Part shown: positions 15,702 through 24,173 of the stretch, piece by piece
How the letters are laid out: every line of letters starts with the position of its first letter
Numbering within the stretch: position 1 is the first letter of the stretch
Source of the DNA: Bacillus sp. AZ43
Lineage (GTDB): Bacteria; Actinomycetota; Actinomycetes; Mycobacteriales; Geodermatophilaceae
NCBI GenBank assembly: GCA_004570425.1
Contig: SPQJ01000038.1
Coordinates: 1 to 42,086 of the forward strand
Direction: 5' to 3'
Length of the DNA: 42,086 bases
Translations under genes and position numbers: made by a program
The notes under the pieces: generated by a model
The model's database searches: none
Told to the model about the DNA's origin: nothing
What the model saw: the letters and a program-made list of their open reading frames with translations, nothing else

Positions 15702-16901
15702 GTGAGCGCCGACACCGACCCCCGCATCCGGGTGGTCGCCGGCCGGTACGCGCTCGGCGGCGTCCTCGGGCGGGGTGGCATGGGCACCGTGTGGCTGGCC
15801 ACCGACCAGGTCCTCGCACGGCAGGTGGCGCTCAAGGAGCTCACCTTCTCGATCCACGTCACCGACGAGGAACGCGCCATCCTCCGCGAGCGGACCCTGC
15901 GGGAGGCCCGCGCCGCCGCCCGGCTGGACCACCCGCACGTCGCGACGGTCTACGACGTCGTCGAGGAGGGCGGCAAACCGTGGCTGGTGATGAAGCACGT
16001 CGCCGCTCCGAGCCTGCAGGAGATCCTCGAGCAGCGCGGCCCGCTCCCGCCGCCCGACGTCGCCCGGATCGGCCTGGACGTGCTCGACGCGCTGGAGGCC
16101 GCGCACGCGATCGGCATCGTGCACCGTGACGTCAAGCCGGCCAACGTGCTGGTCGACGGCGACGGCCGGGCCTGCCTCACCGACTTCGGCATCGCCACCA
16201 CGACCGGCGACTCCAGCCTGACCACCCAGGGCGCGCTGATCGGCTCGCCGTCCTACATGGCACCCGAGCGCGCCCACGGGGAGGAGCCCCGGCCGCCGGT
16301 CGACCTGTGGTCGCTGGGCGCGACCCTCTACGCCGCCCTGGAGGGGCGCCCGCCGTTCGACCGCGGCGAGGGGATGGCCACGCTCATGGCGGTCGTCGCC
16401 GAGGACCCCGCGCCGATGCCGCACGCCGGACCGCTGGAGCCGGTCCTGCGCGAGCTCCTCACCAAGGACCCGGCACGCCGGGGCACGGCCCGGAGCGTCC
16501 GGCCGCAACTGGAGGCGGTCGCCGCCGGACGGGCACAGGCGCCCTTCCGGCCACCTCCGCCGCCGGCCGCACCACGGGAGTCCCGCGCCCGCGTCCCGGG
16601 CAACTCCATGGAGCGGATCGACTCCGACGACCTGCGCAGGCTCGCCTCGGCGTCCAAGGCGCTGCTCGGCTCCGTCGCCCGGGACGCCCGGGAGGTGCTC
16701 GCCGACCGGCGTCAGCGCAAGGCCGGCGAGCGCAGGGGCACCGCCCACCCGGTGGCGGCGACCCCGCCCGCCGCTCCCCCGCGCCGGCGGCGGTTCAAGC
16801 GGCGCTGGGTGGTGGTCCCGGTCCTGACCACCGTGGTCGTGGTGCTGCTCCTCCTGGTGGGCGCGGCGGTGGCGCTGGCCGCCGTCCTCGGCTTCTTCTG
16901 A
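15702..16901 (+). CDS. Ser/Thr protein kinase (Hanks type) with C-terminal membrane anchor
   Basis: A 399-residue protein kinase related to the PknB group. Motifs in order: Gly-rich loop GRGGMGTV (23-30), ATP lysine Lys45 in VALKEL, catalytic loop HRDVKPAN (141-148), DFG (161-163), and APE-like SYMAPERA. After the kinase domain (to about 275) comes a Pro/Arg-rich linker, a basic cluster (RRRRFKRR) and one hydrophobic segment (about 369-399) that ends the protein. There is no PASTA or other outside domain, so it is anchored by its tail and probably senses signals from inside. The start is GTG at 15702. It converges on the K+ channel gene with no spacer. Confidence 0.92.
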   Translation: MSADTDPRIRVVAGRYALGGVLGRGGMGTVWLATDQVLARQVALKELTFSIHVTDEERAILRERTLREARAAARLDHPHVATVYDVVEEGGKPWLVMKHVAAPSLQEILEQRGPLPPPDVARIGLDVLDALEAAHAIGIVHRDVKPANVLVDGDGRACLTDFGIATTTGDSSLTTQGALIGSPSYMAPERAHGEEPRPPVDLWSLGATLYAALEGRPPFDRGEGMATLMAVVAEDPAPMPHAGPLEPVLRELLTKDPARRGTARSVRPQLEAVAAGRAQAPFRPPPPPAAPRESRARVPGNSMERIDSDDLRRLASASKALLGSVARDAREVLADRRQRKAGERRGTAHPVAATPPAAPPRRRRFKRRWVVVPVLTTVVVVLLLLVGAAVALAAVLGFF

Positions 16902-17933
16902 TCAGCGGGCGGCGGCGAGCCGCGCGGCGTCGATCCGCTCGCCGGCCACGTAGTAGAGCGTCGTCCCCTCGGGCACCGGGGTGTCCCAGGCCGGGCTGAC
17001 CACCAGGCCGTCGTCCGCGCGCATCGCGAGCAGGGTGGCGCCGAACGTGCGGCCGAAGAAGGTCTGGCAGTCGCCGAACGACCGGTGCGGGAAGCCCCCC
17101 GGCACGCGCATCGAGTACGTGTTGCCGTGCCCGCCACTGCTCATCAGGTCGTTGTAGACCTGCGTGATGCCCGGGTCGGTGGCCTCCTCGGTGAGCAGGA
17201 ACGGCATGTGCCACTGGACCACCTGGACGCCCGCGTTCACGTACCGCAGGTTCTCGCGGCGGCCGAGGTCGCGGACCGCGGCCACCAGGTGGACGTCGGG
17301 GTTGGCGTGGTCGACCGCCACGGCGACGGCCAGGGTCTCGTTGTCGTCCCGCCCGTCGATGACCACCGTGCGCGCCCGGTGGACGCACGCCCGGGTCATC
17401 ACGTCCTCGTGGGTCAGGTCGCCCCGGACGAAGTGGACGGCGGGGTGCTCGGGCAGCGGGTTCTCCGGGACGTCGTCCCAGGCGCACAGCGCGACCTGGA
17501 ACCGGTTCTCGGCGGTGAGCTCGGCGACGATCCGCTCGGTGCGGCCCGGCCAGTACCCGAGCAGGACGACGTGGTCGGACAGGTCCAGCGGAACCACACC
17601 TCTCAGGCGCCGGCCGCGGAGCGACTGGAGCGCCGCGGCCAGCTGGGTGAACAGGAGCGTGAGCGTCACGATGCCGCCGACGATCACGTAGGCGCCCACG
17701 ATCCGGCCGCCGGTCGATGCGGGGAAGACGTCGCCGTACCCGACGGTCGCGGACGTGACGAGGAAGTACCACCAGTAGGTGCCGGGGTCGGCGATGGCGC
17801 TGTCGGCGGGCTCGACCAGGGCCATCACCAGCCAGCTGGTGAGGAAGACGAACAGCGCGACGACCAGCGGCAGCCGCCAGCCCTTCAGGCGCAGCCGCAG
17901 CAGCCGGGACAGGCGCTGGATCAGGAACGGCAC
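16902..17933 (-). CDS. Potassium channel with RCK (TrkA-N) domain
   Basis: The 343-residue protein has a basic N-terminus, two transmembrane helices (about 21-40 and 74-103) around a pore loop with the selectivity filter TVGYGD (63-68), and a cytosolic RCK nucleotide-binding domain (about 118-230). The Rossmann turn reads GYWPGRT instead of GxGxxG, so nucleotide binding may be altered. The tail (about 240-343) resembles TrkA-C-like regions. Such channels set membrane potential and are often gated by ligand or nucleotide. The start is GTG at 17933. The stop codon is adjacent to the kinase stop, leaving no room for a terminator between them. Confidence 0.9.
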   Translation of the reverse strand: MPFLIQRLSRLLRLRLKGWRLPLVVALFVFLTSWLVMALVEPADSAIADPGTYWWYFLVTSATVGYGDVFPASTGGRIVGAYVIVGGIVTLTLLFTQLAAALQSLRGRRLRGVVPLDLSDHVVLLGYWPGRTERIVAELTAENRFQVALCAWDDVPENPLPEHPAVHFVRGDLTHEDVMTRACVHRARTVVIDGRDDNETLAVAVAVDHANPDVHLVAAVRDLGRRENLRYVNAGVQVVQWHMPFLLTEEATDPGITQVYNDLMSSGGHGNTYSMRVPGGFPHRSFGDCQTFFGRTFGATLLAMRADDGLVVSPAWDTPVPEGTTLYYVAGERIDAARLAAAR

Positions 17934-18000
17934 CGGCGCAAGCTACCGCTCCCGCCGCTCGCGCACCCGGAATGTCGGCCCCCACCTGCACAGTGGCCGC

Positions 18001-18819
18001 ATGACCAACGACGAGACACCCCTTCTGGTGCTCGGCGGCACGGGCACCGTCGGCAGCCGCGTCGCGGCTCTGCTCCGTGCGCAGGGCATCCCCACCCGCC
18101 CCGTCGGACGGCGCACCGATCCCCCGTTCGACTGGACCGATCCCGGCACCTGGGACGACGTCCTCGCCGGAGTGCAGCGCGCATACCTGCTCCTGCCCGA
18201 CGACGTCGCCCTGCCCGACGGCTTCCTGGAGCGGGCCGCCGCGGCCGGCGTGCGCCGGGTGGTCCTGCACTCCGACCGTGCCGTGGAGGTGATGGGCGTC
18301 GCCCGGCTCCAAGGGGCCGAGAGCGCGGTGCGGGCCTCCGGGCTCGAGTGGACCGTCGTCCGGCCCGACTGGTTCGCCCAGGACTTCGAGACGTTCTTCC
18401 GCGAACCCGTGGTCGCCGGCCTCCTGTGCGTCCCGGTCGGCGAGGCGAAGCAGGGCTTCGTGGACGCCGACGACATCGCCGGCGTGGCCGTCCAGGCGCT
18501 GACCACCGACGACCACCTCGGCGAGGTGCTGGAGCTGACCGGCCCGACGGCGCTGTCCTTCCGCGACGCCGTGGAGCGGATCGGCTCGGCCACGGGGCGG
18601 GCGATCCGGTTCGACGGGACACCCGACGCCTACCGCGCCCAGATGTCGGCGGCCGGGCTCCCCGACGAGGTGGTCGGCTCCCTGGTCGAGGGCTTCGCCG
18701 CCCTCGCGGCGCGTGGCGACACCACGCCCACCGGAGTCGTGGAACGCGTGCTCGGCCGGCCGGCCCGCAGCTTCGACGACTACGTGGCCGACGCCGCCGC
18801 GCGCGGGGTGTGGAGCTGA
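18001..18819 (+). CDS. NmrA-like/atypical SDR NAD(P)-binding protein
   Basis: A 272-residue Rossmann-fold protein with the dinucleotide motif GGTGTVG (12-18) near the N-terminus and no YxxxK catalytic pair. Segments such as GLEWTVVRPDWFAQDF and FVDADDIAGVAVQAL are typical of NmrA/HSCARG and quinone-oxidoreductase-like proteins that sense or use NAD(P)H. The target is unknown. The start is ATG at 18001. It is a single gene that diverges from the K+ channel across 67 bases. Confidence 0.8.
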   Translation: MTNDETPLLVLGGTGTVGSRVAALLRAQGIPTRPVGRRTDPPFDWTDPGTWDDVLAGVQRAYLLLPDDVALPDGFLERAAAAGVRRVVLHSDRAVEVMGVARLQGAESAVRASGLEWTVVRPDWFAQDFETFFREPVVAGLLCVPVGEAKQGFVDADDIAGVAVQALTTDDHLGEVLELTGPTALSFRDAVERIGSATGRAIRFDGTPDAYRAQMSAAGLPDEVVGSLVEGFAALAARGDTTPTGVVERVLGRPARSFDDYVADAAARGVWS

Positions 18820-18831
18820 CGGCCCGCCGTC

Positions 18832-19932
18832 CTAGGCGCGGCCGGCCACCACCCGTGCCGCGAGTTCGGTGAGGAGCCGCTCGGGCTCGGCCCGGCAGCG
18901 GTCCACGTCCGGTTCCACCTCGGTCAGGGCGTGCGCGCCGGCGAACCCCGCCGCCGTCAGGTCGGCAGCGGGCAGCGCCACCGTCCCGGCGAGGGCCAGG
19001 CACGGCACCCCGGCCGCCCGCGCGCGGCGGGCGACCTCGGCCGGCGCCTTGCCGCGCAGCGTCTGCGCGTCCAGCGACCCCTCGCCGGTGATCACCAGGT
19101 CGGCGTCGGCCAGGGCGCCGTCGAGGCCGATCAGCTCGCAGACCAGGGCGGCGCCGGAGGTGATCCGGGCGCCCAGCAGCAGCGCGCCGGCTGCCGTCCC
19201 GCCCGCTCCCCCGCCCCCCGGCACGTCGACGTCCACCCCGAGGTCGCGGCGGACGACGGAGGCGAAACGGGCCAGGGCGGCGTCGAGCACCGCCACGTCG
19301 TCCGGTGCCGCGCCCTTCTGGGGGCCGAAGACCTGCGCCGCCCCGGTGGGGCCGGTCAGCGGGTTGTCGACGTCGGAGGCGACCACGAGCTCCACCTCCG
19401 GCAGGCGGCGGTCGAGCCCCGCGAGGTCGACCCGGTCGAGCAGTGCCAGACCGCCTCCGCCGGGCGGGACGTCCCGCCCGGCGGCGTCGAGCAGCCGCGC
19501 CCCCAGCGCCTGCAGCATCCCGGCGCCCCCGTCGGTGGTCGCGCTGCCGCCGATGCCGAGCACGATCCGGTCCGGCGCCAGGTCCAGCGCGGCCCGCACC
19601 AGCTCCCCGACCCCGCGGGTGCCGGCGGTCGTCGGTGCGGGCGGTGCGAGGCCGAGCCCCGCCGCGGTGGCCAGCTCGACCACGACCGACCCGCCGCCGA
19701 CGGCGATCGTCGCCCTGACCGGCGTCCCGCCGGGTCCGGACACCAGGATCTCCCGCGGCCGGTAACCGGCGCGCAGCGCGGCGGCCACCGTGCCCTCCCC
19801 GCCGTCGGCGACCGGCCGCAACACCACCCCGGCGTCAGGACGCACCCGCGCGACACCGGTCCCGATCGCCGTGGCGGCACGATCGGCCGCCAGGGTGCCC
19901 TTGAACGAGTCGGGGGCGACGACGATCCGCAT
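18832..19932 (-). CDS. Glycerate 2-kinase family
   Basis: This enzyme phosphorylates D-glycerate with ATP, feeding C2/C3 acids into glycolysis. The 366-residue sequence has the family hallmarks: N-terminal VAPDSFKGTL, then RPVADGGEGT, then LGIGGSATTDGGAGML, ASDVDNPLTG, VFGPQKGA and the C-terminal GEGSLDAQTLRGKAP. Length is normal. The start is ATG at 19932; an alternative upstream ATG (MLLGMRIV) is possible. The start codon lies only 39 bases from the divergent acyl-CoA dehydrogenase, so the two promoters overlap. No glyoxylate genes are nearby, so the pathway setting is not visible. Confidence 0.9.
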   Translation of the reverse strand: MRIVVAPDSFKGTLAADRAATAIGTGVARVRPDAGVVLRPVADGGEGTVAAALRAGYRPREILVSGPGGTPVRATIAVGGGSVVVELATAAGLGLAPPAPTTAGTRGVGELVRAALDLAPDRIVLGIGGSATTDGGAGMLQALGARLLDAAGRDVPPGGGGLALLDRVDLAGLDRRLPEVELVVASDVDNPLTGPTGAAQVFGPQKGAAPDDVAVLDAALARFASVVRRDLGVDVDVPGGGGAGGTAAGALLLGARITSGAALVCELIGLDGALADADLVITGEGSLDAQTLRGKAPAEVARRARAAGVPCLALAGTVALPAADLTAAGFAGAHALTEVEPDVDRCRAEPERLLTELAARVVAGRA

Positions 19933-19971
19933 GCCGAGCAGCATGCCGCGACCGGCCGTAACGTCCCCGGC

Positions 19972-21156
19972 GTGACCGTGGCCAGCCCCGACTTCTACGC
20001 CCTCGACGAGCTCCTCGAGCCCGCCGAGATCGAGATCCGCGACCGCGTCCGCGCGTTCTGCGAACGCGAGGTGACCCCGCGGATCAACGACTACTGGGAG
20101 CGGGCGGAGTTCCCCTTCGAGCTGGTGCCGAAGCTGGCCGAGGTGGGCATCGTGGGCGGCACGATCGAGGGCTACGGCTGCCCCGGGATGAGCGCCATGT
20201 CCGCCGGGCTGGTGGCCGCGGAGCTCGCCCGCGCCGACGGCAGCATTGGGACGTTCAACGGGGTGCACTCCTTCCTCGCCATGCAGTCGATCGCGCTGCT
20301 CGGCGACGAGGAGCAGCGCGAGCGGTGGCTGCCGGCGATGGCCCGGCTGGAGACGATCGGCGCCTTCGGCCTCACCGAGCCCCGGCACGGCTCGGACGCC
20401 GTCGGCCTGGAGACCTCCGCCCGCCGCGACGGCGACGCCTACGTGCTCAACGGCCAGAAGAAGTGGATCGGCAACGGGTCGATCGCCGACCACGTGATCA
20501 TCTGGGCCCGCGGCGAGGACGGGGCGGTCGGCGGGTACGTCGTCGACAAGGGGACGCCGGGTTACGAGGCGACCGTGATGACCGGCAAGACGGCGCTGCG
20601 CGCGGTGTGGCAGGCCGAGATCACGCTGACCGACGTGCGGGTGCCGGCGGAGAACAAGCTGGCCGGCTGCCACTCCTTCACGGACGTCTCCCGGGTGCTC
20701 GACCGCACCCGCTACACGGTGGCGTGGCGGGCGCTGGGGCTGGCGACCGCCTCCTACGAGCTGGCGCTGGCCCACGCGCTGCGCCGCGAGCAGTTCGGTC
20801 AGCCGATCGCGGGCTTCCAACTGGTGCAGGACAAGCTGGCCCGCATGCTGGCCGAGATCACCTCGATGCAGCTGATGTGCTGGCGGCTGTCGAAGCTGGC
20901 CGACGCCGGACGGATGACCGCGGCGATGGCGTCGCTGGCGAAGATGAACCACGCGGCGAAGGCGCGGGCGATCGTCGCCGACGCCCGCGACATCCTCGGC
21001 GGCGACGGCATCCTCATCGACCACCACATCGCCCGCCACCACGCCGACATGGAGGCGGTGTTCACCTTCGAGGGCACCGACTCGGTACAGGCACTCATCG
21101 TCGGCAGGGACATCACCGGCCTGTCGGCGATCAGCGGGCGCAAGCCGTCCCGCTGA
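19972..21156 (+). CDS. Acyl-CoA dehydrogenase (glutaryl-CoA-dehydrogenase-like subgroup)
   Basis: An FAD enzyme that introduces an alpha-beta double bond into acyl-CoA. The 394-residue sequence shows GAFGLTEPRHGSD (131-143), GQKKWIGNG (161-169), the R-rich RYTVAWRALG region and, near the end, FTFEGTDSVQALIVGR with the catalytic Glu367. That Glu position places it in the glutaryl-CoA/ACX4-like branch. The arginine that binds the glutaryl carboxylate (in a DSGYRS-type segment) appears replaced by DGSIGT (89-94), so glutaryl-CoA is probably not the substrate. Start: GTG at 19972 or 19978; both lack a ribosome-binding site, suggesting a leaderless message. Confidence 0.88.
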   Translation: MTVASPDFYALDELLEPAEIEIRDRVRAFCEREVTPRINDYWERAEFPFELVPKLAEVGIVGGTIEGYGCPGMSAMSAGLVAAELARADGSIGTFNGVHSFLAMQSIALLGDEEQRERWLPAMARLETIGAFGLTEPRHGSDAVGLETSARRDGDAYVLNGQKKWIGNGSIADHVIIWARGEDGAVGGYVVDKGTPGYEATVMTGKTALRAVWQAEITLTDVRVPAENKLAGCHSFTDVSRVLDRTRYTVAWRALGLATASYELALAHALRREQFGQPIAGFQLVQDKLARMLAEITSMQLMCWRLSKLADAGRMTAAMASLAKMNHAAKARAIVADARDILGGDGILIDHHIARHHADMEAVFTFEGTDSVQALIVGRDITGLSAISGRKPSR

Positions 21157-21168
21157 CGCGGCGCGCGC

Positions 21169-21429
21169 TCAGCGGGCTGGAGTCAGCGGCTTGGCGGCGG
21201 CGGTGATCCGCCGGCACTCGGGGCAGGCGGTACGGCCGCTGCCGACCCGGGCCCACTTCTGCGATCCCCAGACCTGGACGATCGCGCCGCAGAGGGCCAG
21301 CTCGATCTCGCCGTCCAGCTCGGCTGCCGGGCGGTGCGCCTCGACCGCGTGCCACGGGTGACTGTGCTCGGTCGACTGCCCGTGCGACCAGCGATCCGGT
21401 CGCGCGAACCCGACGGCAAACCTGTCCAC
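21169..21429 (-). CDS. Small zinc-ribbon-like actinobacterial protein
   Basis: The 86-residue frame reads sensibly (WHAVEAHRPAAELDGEIELALCG...WARVGSGRTACPECR) while the overlapping frames do not. It has a WHxxE segment, one Cys in ALCG and a CPEC pair, consistent with a single zinc site. Small proteins with this pattern are common in actinobacteria and have no assigned role. The start is set at GTG 21429; a TTG further upstream is possible. It converges on the acyl-CoA dehydrogenase with a 12-base gap. Confidence 0.62.
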   Translation of the reverse strand: MDRFAVGFARPDRWSHGQSTEHSHPWHAVEAHRPAAELDGEIELALCGAIVQVWGSQKWARVGSGRTACPECRRITAAAKPLTPAR

Positions 21430-21564
21430 GCCTGCCCTGTGCCCCGCGTCAAGATCGCTCAACCACCAAGATCGGAAAATTCCGTCCGGAGTTGTTCTGT
21501 TCGTGTGGAGGGGGCGGGTCCCGGGCAGAACCACGCCGACGGCGTCGTCCCCGAGGAGCAGTCC

Positions 21565-22143
21565 ATGACCGAGACCCAGCGTGACGTGGTGGACCTGCTG
21601 TCCGCCGACCACCGCGAGTTCGACCGCATCTTCGCCGAGCTCGAGCAGCTGAGCGGGCGGAGCGGACCGGACGACGTCCGGCGCAAGCGGGAGCTCGTGG
21701 ACGAGGTGACGATCGGGCTCGCGAAGCACTCGGTCGCGGAGGAGACGCAGGTCTATCCGCTGGTCGAGGAGCAGCTCGACGAGGAGGAGGCGCGGCACTC
21801 CAAGGAGGAGCACGCCGAGGCCGAGGAGGTCATGAAGCGGCTCGAGCGGATGGACGCCGACGACCCGGAGTTCGACGCGGTCGTCGCGCAGCTCATCCAG
21901 GAGATCCGCCACCACGTGGAGCACGAAGAGGGCCGCATGTTCGCCGAGCTGCGGGCGCGGCTGACGCGCGAGCAGCTGGTCGAGCTGGCCGGGAAGGTCG
22001 AGACGGTCAAGAAGTACGCGCCCACCCGACCGCACCCGCTCACCCCGAACGAGGGCGTCGTCCGCACCGTCGCCGGACCGCTGGCGAGCCTGCTCGACCA
22101 CCTGCGGGACGCGGTCAGCGGCCGGGGCAGGAAGAGCGACTGA
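21565..22143 (+). CDS. Hemerythrin HHE-domain protein
   Basis: A 192-residue protein with an N-terminal helical bundle carrying the metal ligands expected of hemerythrin-like di-iron sites: LSADHREFD (His16), AKHSVAEET (His plus Glu), EEARHSKEEHAEAEE and HHVEHEEGRMF. These proteins bind O2, NO or iron, or act in stress response; which one is not clear here. The C-terminal 60 residues (Pro-rich, then a short amphipathic helix) are not part of the bundle. The start is ATG at 21565 with GAGGAG about 6 bases upstream. It stands alone. Confidence 0.9.
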   Translation: MTETQRDVVDLLSADHREFDRIFAELEQLSGRSGPDDVRRKRELVDEVTIGLAKHSVAEETQVYPLVEEQLDEEEARHSKEEHAEAEEVMKRLERMDADDPEFDAVVAQLIQEIRHHVEHEEGRMFAELRARLTREQLVELAGKVETVKKYAPTRPHPLTPNEGVVRTVAGPLASLLDHLRDAVSGRGRKSD

Positions 22144-22207
22144 CCGCCCCACCACGCGCTCGGGCGGGTTACCGTCAGGGAGCCGCCGAGCGGAGGGAAC
22201 AGGGCGC

Positions 22208-22513
22208 ATGGATCCGGTCAGCCTGCTGGTGGGTGGCGCGCTGCTCGCGGTCGGGTTCGTCGCCGGGCGGCTGGGGCGCCGCTCGACGCCCCCTCCCCCG
22301 CCCATGACCCCGCTGTGCGGGTGTGGGCACACGCTCAGCCAGCACGACCGCGAGACCGACACCTGCCACGCCGAGCTGCGCCGCGACACCTACGACAAGC
22401 GTGGCCGCTGGTCGGGCGTGACCTGGGTGCCGTGCACGTGCCGGCAGTACGTGGGACCCCGGCCCATCGACGAGGTCTTCGCGCCGCGGCTGCTGCCGCC
22501 CGCGGCGGACTGA
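22208..22513 (+). CDS. Small membrane-anchored Cys/His protein
   Basis: The 101-residue protein starts with a hydrophobic helix (about 4-22) followed by basic residues and a Pro run. The rest has CGCGHTLSQHDRETDTC and CTCRQY, six or more Cys/His residues able to bind one zinc. It is ten bases upstream of the sortase gene and likely co-transcribed. The family occurs in actinobacteria but I know no function. The basic RLGRR after the helix suggests the Cys/His part faces the cytoplasm. Confidence 0.72.
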   Translation: MDPVSLLVGGALLAVGFVAGRLGRRSTPPPPPMTPLCGCGHTLSQHDRETDTCHAELRRDTYDKRGRWSGVTWVPCTCRQYVGPRPIDEVFAPRLLPPAAD

Positions 22514-22522
22514 GCGCTCCCG

Positions 22523-23305
22523 ATGACGGCCGAGGCCACCGTGGAGCGCCGGGCGCCCGCCCCGGAGCCGCGCGACCCCGTCGGCACGTTCATGCGGGCG
22601 CTCGGCGAGCTGATGGTCACCGCCGGCGCCGTCGTCCTGCTCTTCGTCGTCTACGAGCTGTACGTGACCGACCTCCTCACCGGCCGGGCGCAGGACGAGG
22701 TCACGCAGGAACTGCGCGACGAGTGGGGCGGGCAGGCCGCGACACCGCCCGCCGAGCCGGCGGACGTGCCCGTGGGCGAGGCGTTCGCCTTCCTGCACAT
22801 CCCGCGGCTGGGCGACCAGTTCCCGCGGGCCGTCGTCCAGGGCACCGGTCAGGAGGAGCTGGCCACCGGGCCAGGCCACTACGTCGACACCGCCATGCCC
22901 GGCCAGCCGGGGAACGTCGGGATCGCCGGGCACCGGGTCGGGCGGGGCTCGCCCTTCCTCGACCTCGACGACCTGCGGCCGGGCGATCCGATCGTCATGG
23001 AGACGGCGAACGCCTGGTACGAGTACCGCGTCCTCGGCGATCCCAGCAGCGGCGACCTGTCGGTGGCGATCGACGGCGTGCCCGGGCGGCGGATCGTGGC
23101 GCCGGAGGAGATCGGCGTCATCGCGCCCGTTCCCGGCCAGCCGGGCGCCGCACCGGCGGCCTCCTACCTGACGCTCACCACCTGCCATCCCAAGTTCTCG
23201 GCGCAGGAGCGGCTGATCATCCACGCCATCCAGGTCGGCACGCCGCTGGCCCGGGCCGAGTACCCCGCCGGTCCGCCGTCACTGGCCGAGGCGGTGTCGG
23301 ACTGA
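22523..23305 (+). CDS. Class E sortase
   Basis: A membrane-anchored transpeptidase that attaches surface proteins to the cell wall. The 260-residue protein has a cytosolic N-terminus, one transmembrane helix (about 31-50) and the sortase domain. The triad is visible: His137 in GIAGHRVG, Cys221 in TLTTCHPKF and Arg230 in the RLI motif. The TLTTC and PxxxxxxR spacing fits class E, which in actinobacteria recognises LAxTG substrates. No LAxTG protein is encoded nearby, so substrates are elsewhere. The start is ATG at 22523. Confidence 0.93.
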   Translation: MTAEATVERRAPAPEPRDPVGTFMRALGELMVTAGAVVLLFVVYELYVTDLLTGRAQDEVTQELRDEWGGQAATPPAEPADVPVGEAFAFLHIPRLGDQFPRAVVQGTGQEELATGPGHYVDTAMPGQPGNVGIAGHRVGRGSPFLDLDDLRPGDPIVMETANAWYEYRVLGDPSSGDLSVAIDGVPGRRIVAPEEIGVIAPVPGQPGAAPAASYLTLTTCHPKFSAQERLIIHAIQVGTPLARAEYPAGPPSLAEAVSD

Positions 23306-23334
23306 CGGCGGCCGGAGGCGGGCATGAGCGGGCG

Positions 23335-24075
23335 ATGGCATCCCGACCCGACGCCGGCGCCGCCCGGCGCCGCGCCCTGTTCCTGGCCGCGACCGAGCCC
23401 GCCCGCGGCCTGGCCAGCGCGGGGGCATTGACCGCCGCCCTGCCGCTGCTCCGCCTGGCGCCGCGCGGGGAGCCGCACCCGGTGCTGGTGCTGCCGGGGC
23501 TGCTGGCCTCCGACGTGTCCACCCGGGTGCTGCGCACCTGGCTCGGGCGGCTGGGCTACCCGGTCGTGGGCTGGGCGTTGGGTCGCAACCGCGGCCCCAG
23601 CCAGGAGATCGAGGACGAGCTCCCACGGCTCGTGGACCGGCTCGCCGGCGAGCACGGGACGGCGGTGAGCATCGTCGGCCAGAGCCTCGGCGGCATCTTC
23701 GCGCGCCGGCTGGCGCGGAAGGCACCGCGCCAGGTGCGGCAGGTGATCTCGCTGGGATCGCCGTTCGCCGCGACGCAGCCGTGGGCGACCGGCCCCCTCC
23801 GCCCGCCCCGCGCCTCGCTCACCCGACCTCTGCCGGTGCCGAGCACGGCGGTCTACTCCCGCTGGGACGGCGTCGTCGACTGGCGGGCCTGCCGGCAGGA
23901 ACCGGGGCCCCGCAGCGAGAACGTCGCCGTCCGCAGCAGCCACCTCGGGATGGGCGTCGATCCCGCCGTGCTGTGGGTGGTCGCCGACCGGCTCGCCCAG
24001 CCGCGGCACGACTGGCGGCCGTTCCAGCGGCCCGCCCGCTTCGGGCTGGGCGCGCTGTTCCCGCCGGAGGCCTGA
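23335..24075 (+). CDS. Alpha/beta hydrolase, lipase-like
   Basis: A 246-residue protein with a hydrophobic N-terminal half, PVLVLPGLLASD (49-60, oxyanion strand), the nucleophile elbow GQSLGG (115-120, Ser117), an acid in SRWDGVVDW (Asp178 or Asp182) and His203 in SSHLGMG. This is the usual triad of lipases and esterases. It lacks a typical signal peptide. Substrate unknown. The start is ATG at 23335, 29 bases after the sortase gene, so it may be in the same transcript. Confidence 0.82.
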   Translation: MASRPDAGAARRRALFLAATEPARGLASAGALTAALPLLRLAPRGEPHPVLVLPGLLASDVSTRVLRTWLGRLGYPVVGWALGRNRGPSQEIEDELPRLVDRLAGEHGTAVSIVGQSLGGIFARRLARKAPRQVRQVISLGSPFAATQPWATGPLRPPRASLTRPLPVPSTAVYSRWDGVVDWRACRQEPGPRSENVAVRSSHLGMGVDPAVLWVVADRLAQPRHDWRPFQRPARFGLGALFPPEA

Positions 24076-24173
24076 CCGACCGGGCATGCCACGGGCCCTC
24101 GACGGCGTTCCCCGCGCCGATTCTCCTGGGCCCGCCCGTCGCGGAGGGCCGTCCTGTCCGTGCCGGGATGCGC

